From assembly GCF_037039395.1 (NCBI RefSeq), contig NZ_CP146242.1, forward strand, positions 1,116,001-1,180,000: DNA of 64,000 bases. The letters are read 5' to 3'. The stretch's first letter is position 1; every line of letters begins with the position of its first letter. The notes below the pieces were generated by a model that was not told the DNA's origin, searched no databases, and was given only the letters and a program-made list of their open reading frames with translations. The translations under genes were made by a program, and so were the position numbers. Shown here piece by piece: positions 43,039 through 53,204 of the stretch. This DNA is from Agrobacterium vitis. Its GTDB lineage: Bacteria; Pseudomonadota; Alphaproteobacteria; Rhizobiales; Rhizobiaceae.

Positions 43039-44223
43039 ATGGCTAACAACTGGCGCCCAGCAACCAAACTCGTTCATGGCGGCACGCTGCGTTCACCTTA
43101 TGGCGAAACATCCGAAGCCATCTATCTCACCCAGGGTTTCGTCTACGACAGCTCGGAAGCGGCAGAAGCCCGCTTCAAGGGCGAGACCGAAGGTTATATT
43201 TACGCCCGCTACGGCAGCCCCACCAATGACATGTTCGAAAAGCGCATGTGCCTGCTGGAAGGCGCCGAAGAGGGCCGCGCCATGGCTTCCGGCATGGCTG
43301 CCGTTGCCGCCGCCATTCTCTGCCAGGTTCAGGCAGGCGACCATATTGTCGCTGCCCGCGCCCTGTTCGGCTCCTGCCGCTGGGTGATCGAAACTCTGGC
43401 ACCTAAATATGGCGTGGATTTCACCCTGGTCGATGGCCGCGACCTGAAGAATTGGGAGGATGCTATCCGCCCGAATACCAAGGTGTTTTTCCTGGAAAGC
43501 CCTACCAATCCTACCCTGGAAGTGGTGGATATCGCCGGCGTCGCCAAGCTTGCCAACCAGGTCGGCGCGACCGTGGTGGTCGACAATGTTTTCGCCACCC
43601 CGCTCTTTCAAAACCCGCTGGAACTTGGCGCCCATGTCGTTGTCTATTCGGCAACCAAGCATATCGACGGCCAGGGCCGATGCCTGGGCGGTATCGTGCT
43701 GTCGTCCAAGCAATGGATCGAGGAAAAGCTTCAGGATTACTTCCGCCATACCGGTCCGGCCATGTCCCCCTTCAACGCCTGGACCCTGTTGAAAGGCGTG
43801 GAAACCCTGCCGCTGCGCGTCAAGCAGCAGACGGAAAATGCCGGTCGTATCGCCGATTTTCTGGCAGATAACAGCAAGATCGCCCGCGTCATCTATCCAG
43901 GCCGCGCCGACCATCCGCAGGCCGACATCGTCGCCAAGCAGATGAAGGGCGGCTCCACACTGGTTGCTTTCGAAATGAAGGGCGGCAAGGCGGCGGCTTT
44001 TGCCCTGCAGAATGCTCTGCAAGTGGTGAAGATCTCCAACAATCTCGGTGATGCCAAGAGCCTGATCACTCACCCGGCCACCACCACCCACAAGAACCTG
44101 ACGGACGAAGCCCGTGCGACGCTTGGCATGTCCGGCGGCACATTGCGCCTGTCCTGCGGCATTGAAGACGCAGAAGATCTGGTAGAAGACTTCGCTCAGG
44201 CACTGGAGGCAGTTTCCGCCTGA
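43039..44223 (+). CDS. metZ: O-succinylhomoserine sulfhydrylase
   Basis: A 394-residue PLP enzyme making homocysteine directly from O-succinylhomoserine and sulfide in methionine synthesis. The cofactor lysine is in YSATKHIDGQGR (about 207), and the EGYIYARYGSPTNDMFEKR and THPATTTHKNL segments are typical of Cys/Met metabolism PLP enzymes. The start at 43039 matches homologues (MANNWRPATKLVHGG); the in-frame extension to 42823 covers the riboswitch and is not coding. Expression is expected to fall when S-adenosylmethionine is high. Confidence 0.94.
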   Translation: MANNWRPATKLVHGGTLRSPYGETSEAIYLTQGFVYDSSEAAEARFKGETEGYIYARYGSPTNDMFEKRMCLLEGAEEGRAMASGMAAVAAAILCQVQAGDHIVAARALFGSCRWVIETLAPKYGVDFTLVDGRDLKNWEDAIRPNTKVFFLESPTNPTLEVVDIAGVAKLANQVGATVVVDNVFATPLFQNPLELGAHVVVYSATKHIDGQGRCLGGIVLSSKQWIEEKLQDYFRHTGPAMSPFNAWTLLKGVETLPLRVKQQTENAGRIADFLADNSKIARVIYPGRADHPQADIVAKQMKGGSTLVAFEMKGGKAAAFALQNALQVVKISNNLGDAKSLITHPATTTHKNLTDEARATLGMSGGTLRLSCGIEDAEDLVEDFAQALEAVSA

Positions 44224-44627
44224 TGGGCACAAATGCCAAGGACGGAAAGGCTTGAGCCGCTCTCAAGCCGTAAGATTTCAGGTGGCGTGACGCGCCACCT
44301 GAACCGCATAACGATGCAACAGATATAAAGTGCAACAGCGTCCTTTGTGCATTTTATAAAACGGGCAGCGCCGTAGCCCGATCTGAAACACCCATATCCT
44401 TCATGGAGAAACCTGATATAGTGGCGCCAGTCTTTCCCTAAGTTTGCCGCGGCAGGTTTTTTAAACTCTAAAAAATTTTCCAATACCCTTATTTTTTACT
44501 GGAAATTAAGTCTGTTAATGGTCTTTATTAACGCAGGATTATTTCCCTGTAGCGACACTGCCACAAACCATAACCTTATCGGCTTTTGCAAATGTATGCT
44601 TACCAAAGCGTCAAGAAGTCTTCTTTC
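44224..44627. other. Intergenic region between metZ and apaG
   Basis: About 400 bp without a supported gene. A 9-bp stem CAGGTGGCG/CGCCACCTG (44279-44301) lies 55 bp after metZ and may end its transcript, though no U-run follows. The right part (44455-44590) is AT-rich and probably carries the apaG promoter. Confidence 0.45.
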
Positions 44628-45020
44628 ATGTATCGCGCGCTGACGCGGGATATCGAGGTTAGCGTCGAGCCCTTTTATCTGGCGGAACAGTCCGATCCGG
44701 AAGACAGCCGCTATGTCTGGGGCTACAGGGTCCTGATTGTCAATCAGTCGAATGTGGCCGTGCGGCTGATCAATCGTTACTGGCATATTACGGATCAGAA
44801 TGGCCAGGTGGACGAGGTTAGCGGTCCAGGCGTGATCGGCGAACAGCCGCGCCTGGCGCCTGGGGAAAGTTTTGAATATTCTTCAGGTTGTCCACTGGAT
44901 ACGCCATCCGGCATCATGTTCGGCCGCTACGAAATGGAAACCGACGATGCCGAAACATTCGACGTCGCCATTCCCGCTTTTTCGCTGGACACCCCCGACC
45001 TGCGCCGCGTCCTGAACTGA
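44628..45020 (+). CDS. apaG: ApaG protein
   Basis: A 130-residue fibronectin-III-like beta protein, exactly the usual length. Start [18 protein letters not shown] and the blocks [26 protein letters not shown] and [18 protein letters not shown] are family hallmarks. ApaG has been linked to metal and diadenosine tetraphosphate metabolism, and its biochemical role is unsettled. The frame is open upstream to 44586, but homologues begin at 44628. Confidence 0.93.
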   Translation: MYRALTRDIEVSVEPFYLAEQSDPEDSRYVWGYRVLIVNQSNVAVRLINRYWHITDQNGQVDEVSGPGVIGEQPRLAPGESFEYSSGCPLDTPSGIMFGRYEMETDDAETFDVAIPAFSLDTPDLRRVLN

Positions 45021-45106
45021 CCGGCCACCGTCTCTCAGTCACTGGCGTGGCTTTTCGCGCATTTTTTTGATTTCCTTGAAAACCGGGATGGTTTATGGGG
45101 AGATTC

Positions 45107-45625
45107 ATGACGACAAAGCCGATTATCATTTTGCCTGACCCGCTGCTGCGCGAGGTCTCCCAACCCATTGAGCGGATCGATGCCGACCTTGAGCGGCTGA
45201 TCGATGACATGCTCGAGACCATGTATGATGCGCCCGGCATCGGCCTCGCCGCCGTTCAGGTGGCCGTACCTCGCCGTCTTCTGGTCATCGATGTTTCAAA
45301 GGAAGGCGAAGACAAGCAGCCGCTGGTCTTCATCAATCCGGAAATCATTGGCAGTTCGCAGGCCCGCTCTACCTATGAGGAAGGCTGCCTTTCCATTCCC
45401 GATTACTATGCGGAAGTGGAACGGCCAGCAGCCGTCACGGTGAAATCGCTGGATCGCCACGGCAAGGAGCAGCTGATCGAGGCCGATGGCCTGCTTGCCA
45501 CCTGCCTGCAACATGAAATCGACCATCTGAACGGCACGCTGTTCATCGACCATATTTCGCGACTGAAACGTGAAATGGTGATCAAGAAATTCTCCAAGGC
45601 GGCGAAGTCAAAAGTGACGGTCTAG
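45107..45625 (+). CDS. def: Peptide deformylase
   Basis: A 172-residue iron-dependent enzyme that removes the formyl group from new proteins. All three motifs are present: GIGLAAVQV (about 44-52), EGCLS (about 90-94, metal-binding Cys) and QHEIDHLNG (about 134-142, HExxH). GGGGAG at 45097 sets the start at 45107. It forms the usual deformylase-formyltransferase-truA series with the next two genes. Confidence 0.96.
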   Translation: MTTKPIIILPDPLLREVSQPIERIDADLERLIDDMLETMYDAPGIGLAAVQVAVPRRLLVIDVSKEGEDKQPLVFINPEIIGSSQARSTYEEGCLSIPDYYAEVERPAAVTVKSLDRHGKEQLIEADGLLATCLQHEIDHLNGTLFIDHISRLKREMVIKKFSKAAKSKVTV

Positions 45626-45688
45626 AACCTGCCGGGTTCGTGCTGAACCCGGCAGATTGCAGGCCCTATCGTCCTGGAGTGTGTTTTT

Positions 45689-45727
45689 GGGAAAATCCGG
45701 TTCCACCTCCTCCCCGATAACCTCTAG
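45689..45727. repeat. Palindromic intergenic repeat, copy 2 (degenerate)
   Basis: The stretch GGGAAAATCCGGTTCCACC and its following CCCCGATAACCTCTAG align with 59201-59238 (GGGTAAACCGG...CCTGACAACCTCTAG). It lies between def and fmt, close upstream of the fmt start. Confidence 0.5.
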
Positions 45728-45744
45728 AAGATCGGTCTTGATCC

Positions 45745-46707
45745 ATGGCTCTTCGCATGATTTTCATGGGCACTCCCGATTTTTCGGTGCCGATCCTGAA
45801 CGCGCTCTGCGAGGCGGGCCATCAGATTGTTGCGGTCTATAGCCAGCCGCCGCGCCCGGCCGGACGCCGGGGACTGGATCTGACCAAGTCTCCCATCCAT
45901 CAGCAGGCCGAAAAGCTCGGACTGCCGGTGCTGACGCCGTTAAATTTCAAGGCGCAGGACGATCGCGATGCCTTCGCCGCCCATCAGGCCGATGTTGCCG
46001 TGGTCGTGGCCTATGGCCTGCTGCTGCCCGAAGCCATCCTGACGGGGACGCGGCTGGGCTGTTATAATGGCCACGCCTCGCTCCTGCCCCGCTGGCGGGG
46101 TGCAGCGCCGATCCAGCGCGCCATCATGGCCGGAGATACGCAAACCGGCATGATGGTAATGAAGATGGACAAGGGGCTGGACACCGGCCCGGTGGCCCTG
46201 ACGCGCCGCCTGACCATTACCCCCGACATGACCGCCGGTGAGCTGCACGACGCCCTGAGCCGGATCGGTGCCGAGGCGATGGTTGAGGCCATGGCCAAAC
46301 TGGAGGCGGGCGACCTGCCGCTGACAGCCCAGCCGGAAGATGGCGTCGTTTACGCCACCAAGATCGACAAGGCCGAAACCCGCATCGACTTTTCAAAGCC
46401 CGCCACGCAGGTTCACAACGGCATTCGCGGCCTGTCGCCCTTTCCGGGTGCCTGGTTCGAGGCGGACATCAACGGCAAGCCGGAACGTATCAAGGTTCTG
46501 GCCAGCAAGCTGGCGGAAGATACTGAAACCGCAGAGGTGCCTGGCACCGTGCTGGACGACGCCTTGACCATTGCCTGTGGCCTGGGCGCAGTTCGCCTTG
46601 TCCGGCTGCAAAAGGCCGGTGGCAAGCCACTGGATGCCGTGGAATTCCTGCGCGGCACGCCCGTAGGTACCGGCACGGTATTTGCCTCGGCAAAGGCCGG
46701 AACCTGA
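45745..46707 (+). CDS. fmt: Methionyl-tRNA formyltransferase
   Basis: A 320-residue enzyme that formylates initiator Met-tRNA. It starts [21 protein letters not shown]. The folate and catalytic block reads [20 protein letters not shown] (Asn and His of the NxH motif), followed by DTGPV. A C-terminal tRNA-binding OB domain (about 215-315) is present. The stop and the truA start share one base (TGATG), giving tight coupling. No strong ribosome site is seen upstream. Confidence 0.95.
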   Translation: MALRMIFMGTPDFSVPILNALCEAGHQIVAVYSQPPRPAGRRGLDLTKSPIHQQAEKLGLPVLTPLNFKAQDDRDAFAAHQADVAVVVAYGLLLPEAILTGTRLGCYNGHASLLPRWRGAAPIQRAIMAGDTQTGMMVMKMDKGLDTGPVALTRRLTITPDMTAGELHDALSRIGAEAMVEAMAKLEAGDLPLTAQPEDGVVYATKIDKAETRIDFSKPATQVHNGIRGLSPFPGAWFEADINGKPERIKVLASKLAEDTETAEVPGTVLDDALTIACGLGAVRLVRLQKAGGKPLDAVEFLRGTPVGTGTVFASAKAGT

Positions 46708-47486
46708 TGCCACGTTACAAGCTGACCGTGGAATATGACGGCACACCCTATGTCGGTTGGCAGCGGCAGGACAATGGCCCCTCCGTGCAGGGCGCGCTGG
46801 AAGCGGCAGTTCTTGGCCTGACGGGGGAAACGGTTGCGATCCGGGGTGCAGGCCGCACCGATTCCGGCGTTCATGCCAGCGGCCAGGTGGCGCATGTCGA
46901 TCTTTCGCGTCAATGGCTGCCTTACAAGCTGCGCAACGCGCTGAACGCGCATCTGGCGCAGGCTGGGGAAGCAATCTCTATTCTGGCTGGCGAAGCCGTT
47001 CCTGACGCCTTCGATGCGCGGTTTTCGGCGCTGAAACGTCATTATCTCTATCGGATCATCTCACGCCCGTCCAGGCTGGCGCTGGAGGCCAATCGCGCCT
47101 GGTGGGTATCGAAACCCCTAGACCACGAAGCCATGCATGCGGCGGCGCAAATGCTGGTCGGCAATCACGACTTCACCACTTTCCGCTCGGTTCATTGTCA
47201 GGCAATCAGCCCGGTGCGCACGCTGGACCGGCTGGATGTCAGCCGCAACGGCGATCTCATCGAGATCCGCGCCTCCGCCCAGAGTTTTCTGCACAACCAG
47301 ATCAGATCTTTCGCCGGCACCTTGAAAATGGCGGGCGAAGGCAAAATGACGCCGCAGGATGTCCGCGATGCGCTGGAGGCCCGCGACCGCAAGGCCTGCG
47401 GCCCGGTGGCGCCGCCACAGGGCCTGTATTTTTTGCAGGTCGACTACCCGACCGATGGCAATTGGCGGCCTTATTCGAAAACCTGA
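46707..47486 (+). CDS. truA: tRNA pseudouridine(38-40) synthase
   Basis: A 259-residue enzyme that makes pseudouridine at tRNA positions 38-40. The catalytic aspartate is in [15 protein letters not shown] (about 51-65). [12 protein letters not shown] at the start and the [15 protein letters not shown] block are family hallmarks. It is the last gene of the def-fmt-truA unit. Confidence 0.96.
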   Translation: MPRYKLTVEYDGTPYVGWQRQDNGPSVQGALEAAVLGLTGETVAIRGAGRTDSGVHASGQVAHVDLSRQWLPYKLRNALNAHLAQAGEAISILAGEAVPDAFDARFSALKRHYLYRIISRPSRLALEANRAWWVSKPLDHEAMHAAAQMLVGNHDFTTFRSVHCQAISPVRTLDRLDVSRNGDLIEIRASAQSFLHNQIRSFAGTLKMAGEGKMTPQDVRDALEARDRKACGPVAPPQGLYFLQVDYPTDGNWRPYSKT

Positions 47487-47728
47487 CCGATAATTTGGTT
47501 TTCGGGAAAACAGATATTAATAGCTGGTTGCCCTCAGCGCCGACCACGGGCGCTCTCTCACCAGTTGGACCATGACATTTACATAATCCGCCGGCTTGGC
47601 AATGATACGGTCAGCGGGAATGCCGCAGGCGACGATTTCCTGAAGCGGCGATCCCGAGACGACCCTGTAAGGAATGCCGGAGCGGCATAGTCTTTCCACC
47701 ACTGGCGTTATCTTTCCGTCCAACACTT

Positions 47729-49038
47729 GGACACCTCTAAAAACCTCCCCATTTTCCGCGTTTCATGATTCAATCCGGCCAGTGTGATTTTCTGGGAGCG
47801 GATGATGCGTGGGCAACCGGGCTTTTGGGATTTGGATGATCGTTACGAACGGCTGAGTGCCGTCGGCGATCCGCTGGAGAAGCTCAACAGCATCATTCCA
47901 TGGGCGATATTTGAAAAACCTTTAGCGAAGGCGCTGAAGCGGTCCGACGGATCGAAGGGTGGACGTCCACCATTTCCGTCGGTTCTGATGTTTAAAATCC
48001 TGGTGCTGCAAGCGCTTTATAATCTCTCCGACGACCAAGCAGAGTTTGTTATCCAGGACCGGCTGTCGTTTATGCGTTTCCTTGGCCTTTCCCTTTCGCA
48101 GAAGGTGCCGGATGCCAAGACGATCTGGCTGTTCCGAGAGAGTTTGGTGCGTGCAGGTGCCATTGATAATCTGTTTGCCCGTTTCGACAAGCATCTCTCA
48201 CGTTCCGGATATCTGGCCAAAGGCGGGCAGATCGTTGACGCCACGATCATCCAGGCTCCCAAGCAACATAACAGCCAGGACGAGAAAGACGCGATCAAGG
48301 CCGGCGAAATCCCTGAGGACTGGAAGGATAAACCCGCCAGGCTGGCCCAGAAGGACCGCGACGCGCGATGGACAGTGAAGTATTCCAAGGCGAAACGGCC
48401 AACGGAGACGCCGACGTCGACGACGACTGGCCAGCACGATATTGCCATTCCAATGTTTGGTTACAAAAACCATGCAGGCATCGACCGAGCCCATGGCTTT
48501 ATCCGGGGATGGACGGTGACGAGTGCGAGCGCCCATGACGGAGCCCAGCTTCGAAACGTAGTGACCAAAGACAATACCGCGTCGACGGTCTGGGCCGATA
48601 CGGCCTATCGCTCCAAGACCAACGAGGAATGGTTGCAGGACAATGGCCTAAAGTCCGACATCCATCAGAAGAAGCCAAAGGGCAAACCCATGCCGGAGGC
48701 GATGTCGCGCGCCAACGGCCGTCGTTCGAAGGTCCGCTCCGCCATCGAACATGTCTTTGCGCGGCAGAAGGACAAGATGAAGCTCTTCGTGCGCACCATC
48801 GGAATCAGCCGAGCGAGGGTGAAGATCGGCATGGCCAATATCACCTACAACATGCTTCGCTATGTCTGGCTGACTGGAAAACCACGGACCGCATAACGCG
48901 CAGCTGGCCGGAAGGCCGAAATGCATGCCGCAGATGCGGCAATCATCACAAAAAATGGGCGATCATCCGCGCGAGTTCATCGCGGAAATACATCCACGGC
49001 ACCATCTTGCCAACTGCGACCGGTAAATCGAGGTGTCC
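47729..49038 (+). mobile_element. IS5-family insertion sequence, copy B (1310 bp)
   Basis: Same ends (GGACACCTC and GAGGTGTCC) and same length as copy A at 22066-23375. The flanking 4-bp target duplication is ACTT (47725-47728 and 49039-49042). It lies inside the response regulator gene, in opposite orientation to it. Confidence 0.96.
47805..48896 (+). CDS. IS5-family transposase (DDE), copy B
   Basis: Amino-acid sequence identical to the transposase at 22142-23233, 363 residues, with all DDE-domain motifs intact, so this copy should be active. Start choice as for copy A (ATG 6 bp after GGGAG). The identity shows that one copy gave rise to the other, or both came from a third, within recent time. 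Confidence 0.93.
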   Translation: MRGQPGFWDLDDRYERLSAVGDPLEKLNSIIPWAIFEKPLAKALKRSDGSKGGRPPFPSVLMFKILVLQALYNLSDDQAEFVIQDRLSFMRFLGLSLSQKVPDAKTIWLFRESLVRAGAIDNLFARFDKHLSRSGYLAKGGQIVDATIIQAPKQHNSQDEKDAIKAGEIPEDWKDKPARLAQKDRDARWTVKYSKAKRPTETPTSTTTGQHDIAIPMFGYKNHAGIDRAHGFIRGWTVTSASAHDGAQLRNVVTKDNTASTVWADTAYRSKTNEEWLQDNGLKSDIHQKKPKGKPMPEAMSRANGRRSKVRSAIEHVFARQKDKMKLFVRTIGISRARVKIGMANITYNMLRYVWLTGKPRTA

Positions 49039-49394
49039 ACTTGGAAATCCAGTATGGCGGCGGTGATCCTGTTGGCTTCGAGGCAGATAAGCGCATCGCT
49101 GACCGTTTCCGTGGTCACCACATTGGCCCCCGTATGAGCAACGCAATCGGCCGCATCCATCGAAATGAACGCATCGTCTTCCACAATCAGGATCGTTTCA
49201 GGCTCTGGCTTCATGACATTGTCTCCTTGTCTGAGCCGCTAACGCGCCAACGCGGTCTTTGTTCAACTTTGGGCCAAAAAGAGTAAGTCATGCTTAACAA
49301 ATGATTAAAATACGCAAAACCTAACGACACTTAAAGCAGTTGCATCATCAAACTCCCCTTTTACTTATTTCGACTAAAATAAATCATTTGCATT

Positions 49395-50192
49395 CTATCG
49401 GATCAGACTTTGCGCCCCATCAATCCACACGGGTGTACCACTGATATGGCGGGCGGCATCGGACGCCAGAAAACCAATCAGATCGGCGACCTCCTGAGCT
49501 GTGCCCGGCGTACCCCGTGTCAGGGGAATGGCCTGATGCTGCGGCGGCTGCGGGATGTCGAGCCGTTCCGTAGCGCGCTTTTCCGTATTGTCATCAATTG
49601 CCGTTTCAATTGCCCCGGGGCACACCGCATTGATGCGGATACGGTCTGGCCCCAATTCCACCGCCAATTGCTGCACCATGGCCAGCTGACCGGCCTTGGT
49701 GGCGCTATAGGCCGTGGCACCGGCAGAGGTGAAGGTGCGCGTGCCGTTAATGGAAGAGACAACGACAATACTGCCGCCGCCGCTTCGGCGCAGATGCGGC
49801 ACGGTCAGATGCACCGTCAGATAAGTGCCACGCAGATTGATGGCCATGGTCTGGTCCCATTCCTGCGGCTGCAATTCATCGATTGGCGCCCAGACACCAT
49901 TGACCCCGGCATTGGCCACCACGATGTCGAGATGGCCACCCCAGGCAATCAAAGTTTCGACCCCTGCCCGCATGGAATCGCTGTCAGCGACATCCGCAAC
50001 AAGCACCATGGCCTCGCCATTCGCGTGGTGGATGTCTTCGGCAACCCGTTCCAACTCGTGTTTGGTGCGGCCCAGTAAACCGACAGCGCAGCCATCCTGA
50101 GCAAGTCTCATGGCGGCTGCCCGCCCAATGCCGGACCCCGCGCCTGTGACCAGAGCCACACGTTTGCTGTTGTCCAATTGATTCTGATGCAT
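49395..50192 (-). CDS. SDR family oxidoreductase
   Basis: A 265-residue short-chain dehydrogenase/reductase. The NAD(P)-binding motif is VTGAGSGIGRAAAMRL (about 15-30), the structural NAG in VVANAGVNG, and the catalytic residues are Ser in VVVSSINGTRTF and Tyr/Lys in YSATKAG (about 155). The C-terminus SGTPVWIDGAQSL is typical. GGAGGTTCC before the ATG at 50192 fixes the start; a longer open frame to 51017 runs antisense to glgX and is not coding. Substrate unknown; the neighbours give no clue. Confidence 0.88.
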   Translation of the reverse strand: MHQNQLDNSKRVALVTGAGSGIGRAAAMRLAQDGCAVGLLGRTKHELERVAEDIHHANGEAMVLVADVADSDSMRAGVETLIAWGGHLDIVVANAGVNGVWAPIDELQPQEWDQTMAINLRGTYLTVHLTVPHLRRSGGGSIVVVSSINGTRTFTSAGATAYSATKAGQLAMVQQLAVELGPDRIRINAVCPGAIETAIDDNTEKRATERLDIPQPPQHQAIPLTRGTPGTAQEVADLIGFLASDAARHISGTPVWIDGAQSLIR

Positions 50193-50426
50193 GGAACCTC
50201 CTATGCCGTCGCGTCGGACCTGTGCCATTTGTTTGTACCGGGCTTGTATGTGGGCCGCACCCGCCGGCTGGCGGGCGTCACCGAAATGAGCAATGAAAAT
50301 GGCCAATGGAAATGACGAACAAATAAAGCCGGTAATTGTTCCTGACGCCTTACCGAACACGCCATGGGAACAAAGCCATGGCGAGGGAATTACTGTTGCA
50401 CCGCAGCGACAACCCCGAGAGCGACC

Positions 50427-52514
50427 ATGGACATCAAAACAAACAACTTCAAAATTCTTCCCGGTGAGTGGCAACGGCTTGGCGCCCGCTACACCGGTGA
50501 AGGGGTTAATTTCGCCCTGTTTTCCGCCCATGCCGATCGCGTCGAACTGTGTCTCTATGATCCCAGTGGCTCTATTGAGATCGCCCGGATGGATCTGCCT
50601 GACTACACCAATGAAATCTGGCATGGATTTGTGCCCGGCCTGAAGCCTGGTGCGCTCTACGGTTTTCGTGTCCATGGACCGTTCGAGCCGGAGAACGGCC
50701 ATCGCTTTAATCACAACAAGCTGCTGCTCGACCCCTATGCCCGCGAACTGGTGGGTGACATCCGTTGGTCGCCAGAAGTGTTCGGCTATCATTTCGATGA
50801 TCCGGACAAGGACCTGTCCTTCAACGATCTCGACAGCGCAGCCTTCATGCCAAAATGCCGGGTCGTCGATCCAAATCAGGTCGATTGGGGCAATGATCGC
50901 AGTCCTCAGGTCTCCTGGGCCGATACGATTGTCTATGAAACCCATGTCAAGGGCTTCACACAGCTCAATCCCGCCATTCCGCAGGAGCTGCGTGGCACGT
51001 TCGAAGGCCTTGGTCATAAGGCGGCGGTCGACTACATCAAGAGCCTTGGCATTACCTCTGTCGAACTGCTACCCATCCACGCCTTCCCGGATGACGGACC
51101 GCTGCTGGACAAGGGCCTGAAGAATTACTGGGGTTATAACACCATCGGCTTTTTTGCCCCTGCGCACCGTTATTACGGCGCAAACGGCATCCAGGGCTTC
51201 CGCGACATGGTTCGCGCCTTCCATGATGGCGGCATCGAGGTTATTCTCGACGTGGTCTACAATCACACGGCGGAAGGCAATGAGCTTGGCTCGACCTTGT
51301 CCTTCAAGGGTATCGACAACTTTTCCTACTATCGCACCCTGCCGGACAATCACCGCTATTACATCAATGATACCGGCACCGGCAACACGGTGAACACCTC
51401 CCATCCGCGGGTTCTGCAGATGGTGATGGACTCGCTGCGTTACTGGGCCGATGACATGCATGTCGATGGTTTCCGCTTCGATCTCGGCACCATTCTGGGC
51501 CGCGAGCCCGAGGGCTTCGATGAGCGCGGCGGCTTTTTCGACGCGGTTACCCAGGACCCGACACTTGCCGGCGTCAAGCTGATCGGCGAGCCCTGGGACA
51601 TCGGTCCAGGTGGTTATCAGGTTGGCGGCTTTCCGCCCGGCTGGGCGGAGTGGAATGACAAATACCGTGACAGTTGCCGAGAGTATTGGCTGAACGGTGA
51701 CAATTGCGCTCCGGATTTCGCGGCTCGTCTGCTGGGTTCCGGCGATCTCTACGACCAGCGCGGCCGCCGTCCCTGGGCCAGCGTCAATTTCATCACCGCC
51801 CATGATGGCTTCACGCTGAATGACCTCGTCTCCTATGATGGCAAGCATAACGAAGACAATGGCGAGGATAATAACGACGGTCACAATGACAATCGCAGCC
51901 ATAATTATGGCCACGAAGGCCCGACCGATGACGAAGGCACCAATGCGGTGCGCGAGCGCCAGAAGCGCAATTTCCTGGCCACTCTGCTGTTTTCCCATGG
52001 CACGCCGATGCTGCTGGCCGGTGACGAATTCGGTCGTTCACAAATGGGCAATAACAACGGTTATTGCCAGGACAGCGAAATCAGCTGGCTGCATTGGGAA
52101 AATCTGCCCGACAGCGCCGACGCCCTGCGTGATTTCACACGGCGGGTCATCGCACTTCGCAAGGAGCAGCCATTGCTGCGGCGGGAGAACTGGCGCGATG
52201 GCATGATGATCGATTGGTACAGCGTCAGCGGCGGTCGTCAAACCTCGGAAAACTGGGAAAACAGCAATGCGCTGATCACACGTCTTCACCGCGAAGACCT
52301 CCAGGTCGAAGAAGGCATCTGGTCGGATATCATGATGCTGTTCAATCCGCTCGATGAAGACACCATCTTCACCATTCCCAAGGAAAGCGGCGGAGAACGG
52401 GTGCTCGAACTGATCACCGGCGATCCGGAGCGTCAGGGTGAGAAGGTCAAGCAAGGCGAAAAATTCAAACTGCTGCCTCGCAGCATGGCACTTTTGCGGA
52501 CGATTCAAACCTGA
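50427..52514 (+). CDS. glgX: Glycogen debranching enzyme
   Basis: A 695-residue GH13 isoamylase-type enzyme that cuts alpha-1,6 branches during glycogen breakdown. An N-terminal CBM48 (about 15-110) precedes the catalytic barrel. Nucleophile Asp is in DGFRFDLG, the acid Glu in IGEPWDIG, and the third Asp in ITAHDGFTLNDL. The acidic HNEDNGEDNNDGHNDNRSHN loop is usual for GlgX. The start at 50427 matches homologues. No other glg gene is adjacent; pgi is 2.6 kb away. It ends at a strong terminator. Confidence 0.94.
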   Translation: MDIKTNNFKILPGEWQRLGARYTGEGVNFALFSAHADRVELCLYDPSGSIEIARMDLPDYTNEIWHGFVPGLKPGALYGFRVHGPFEPENGHRFNHNKLLLDPYARELVGDIRWSPEVFGYHFDDPDKDLSFNDLDSAAFMPKCRVVDPNQVDWGNDRSPQVSWADTIVYETHVKGFTQLNPAIPQELRGTFEGLGHKAAVDYIKSLGITSVELLPIHAFPDDGPLLDKGLKNYWGYNTIGFFAPAHRYYGANGIQGFRDMVRAFHDGGIEVILDVVYNHTAEGNELGSTLSFKGIDNFSYYRTLPDNHRYYINDTGTGNTVNTSHPRVLQMVMDSLRYWADDMHVDGFRFDLGTILGREPEGFDERGGFFDAVTQDPTLAGVKLIGEPWDIGPGGYQVGGFPPGWAEWNDKYRDSCREYWLNGDNCAPDFAARLLGSGDLYDQRGRRPWASVNFITAHDGFTLNDLVSYDGKHNEDNGEDNNDGHNDNRSHNYGHEGPTDDEGTNAVRERQKRNFLATLLFSHGTPMLLAGDEFGRSQMGNNNGYCQDSEISWLHWENLPDSADALRDFTRRVIALRKEQPLLRRENWRDGMMIDWYSVSGGRQTSENWENSNALITRLHREDLQVEEGIWSDIMMLFNPLDEDTIFTIPKESGGERVLELITGDPERQGEKVKQGEKFKLLPRSMALLRTIQT

Positions 52515-52538
52515 TATTCGATAGCAACTGAAGTGATA

Positions 52539-52570
52539 AAGGCCCGGGTTTTTCCCGGGCCTTGTTGTTT
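52539..52570 (+). terminator. Intrinsic terminator of glgX
   Basis: A perfect 10-bp stem AAGGCCCGGG/CCCGGGCCTT with a T5 loop (52539-52563), followed by GTTGTTT. It lies 25 bp after the glgX stop and faces the BON gene. Confidence 0.9.
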
Positions 52571-52615
52571 ATGGAGTGGTGCCACACGCCTACGCGCCGC
52601 GTGTGGAGGCCCGCG

Positions 52616-52897
52616 TCAATGGATCGTGCGTTCGACAATTTCCAGATCGACAGAAACCTTGAAAACACCGGGAACCGAAAGAGCGACTTCAATAGCCCGG
52701 TCGACTTCGCTCTCGGAATAGACAAGGCCTCGCAAGCAAATTTCATTGCCGAGCGCTATCACCTCGATATCAGAGGCATCGATACCGTCGGAACCAGCAA
52801 GCTGAGAGGCCACCGCCGTTTCCAGCTCTGCCAGAGGCGGATTTTCCTCAACGATCTCAGGGGCCTCCCCGAAAGTTTTAGCCGGTTTGAAGACCAT
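52616..52897 (-). CDS. Small BON-domain protein
   Basis: A 93-residue protein with one BON domain over the C-terminal two thirds: LETAVASQLAGSDGIDASDIEV, EICLRGLVYSESEVDRAIEVA and VPGVFKVSVDLEIV. BON domains bind membranes or attach to other envelope proteins, but there is no signal peptide here, so it may be cytoplasmic. A strong AAGGAGG 8 bp before 52897 fixes the start and excludes the longer frame to 52981. Divergent from fadD. Confidence 0.82.
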   Translation of the reverse strand: MVFKPAKTFGEAPEIVEENPPLAELETAVASQLAGSDGIDASDIEVIALGNEICLRGLVYSESEVDRAIEVALSVPGVFKVSVDLEIVERTIH

Positions 52898-53066
52898 GAC
52901 ACTTTCCTCCTTGTTTGCGTGAAGTTTCATAAGAGCTAACGCATCACCGGCAGGTTGGTTCAATGCGAAACTGGTCGCCATGCGGGTGTCGTCGAAGCTG
53001 CCTGTGCGTAAACATCTTCGATGCCGTGGAACAAAATGATTTCACATTATTTTTGCTGGGGATTAA

Positions 53067-53082
53067 TTGACGTTTACGTCAA
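53067..53082. promoter_or_regulatory. Perfect palindromic operator upstream of fadD
   Basis: TTGACGTTTACGTCAA is a 16-bp inverted repeat of half-site TTGACGT with a 2-bp spacer, 122 bp before the fadD start. It shares both half-sites with the operator at 15466-15487 before the fad operon. Binding by a LiuR- or similar fatty-acid regulator is inferred. Confidence 0.7.
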
Positions 53083-53204
53083 AGTTACTATAACGTTGGA
53101 CTTGCATTCCTGGAGCTCAACGCTCCATATTTGGAGTGCGTGGTCGGGCGCACTGTCATCACCTTGAGGAGGGAGGGGCAGGATGTCGAAAAAGGGAGTG
53201 AGGA

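Larger units (their letters stand above)
47517..49214 (-). pseudogene. Single-domain response regulator split by IS copy B
   Basis: The N-terminal part (49214 to 49039) encodes MKPEPETILIVEDDAFISMD through AAILDFQV, with the acidic pair and the phosphate-accepting Asp in LDFQV. The C-terminal part (47728 to 47517) continues LDGKITPVVERLCRSGIP to the natural end at RATSY, with the switch lysine in IIAKPAD. Removing the 1310-bp IS and one ACTT copy joins them in frame as LDFQVLDGKITP, giving about 128 residues. The intact protein would be a stand-alone CheY-like receiver. Its loss is recent, because no other damage is visible. Confidence 0.93.

Noticed and set aside
43093..44232. 379-codon minus-strand frame opposite metZ
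   Set aside because: metZ is fully supported by motifs and riboswitch context; the antisense translation shows no family features.
50193..51017. N-terminal extension of the SDR gene across the start of glgX
   Set aside because: A strong GGAGG and the SDR family start place the beginning at 50192; the extension is antisense to glgX.
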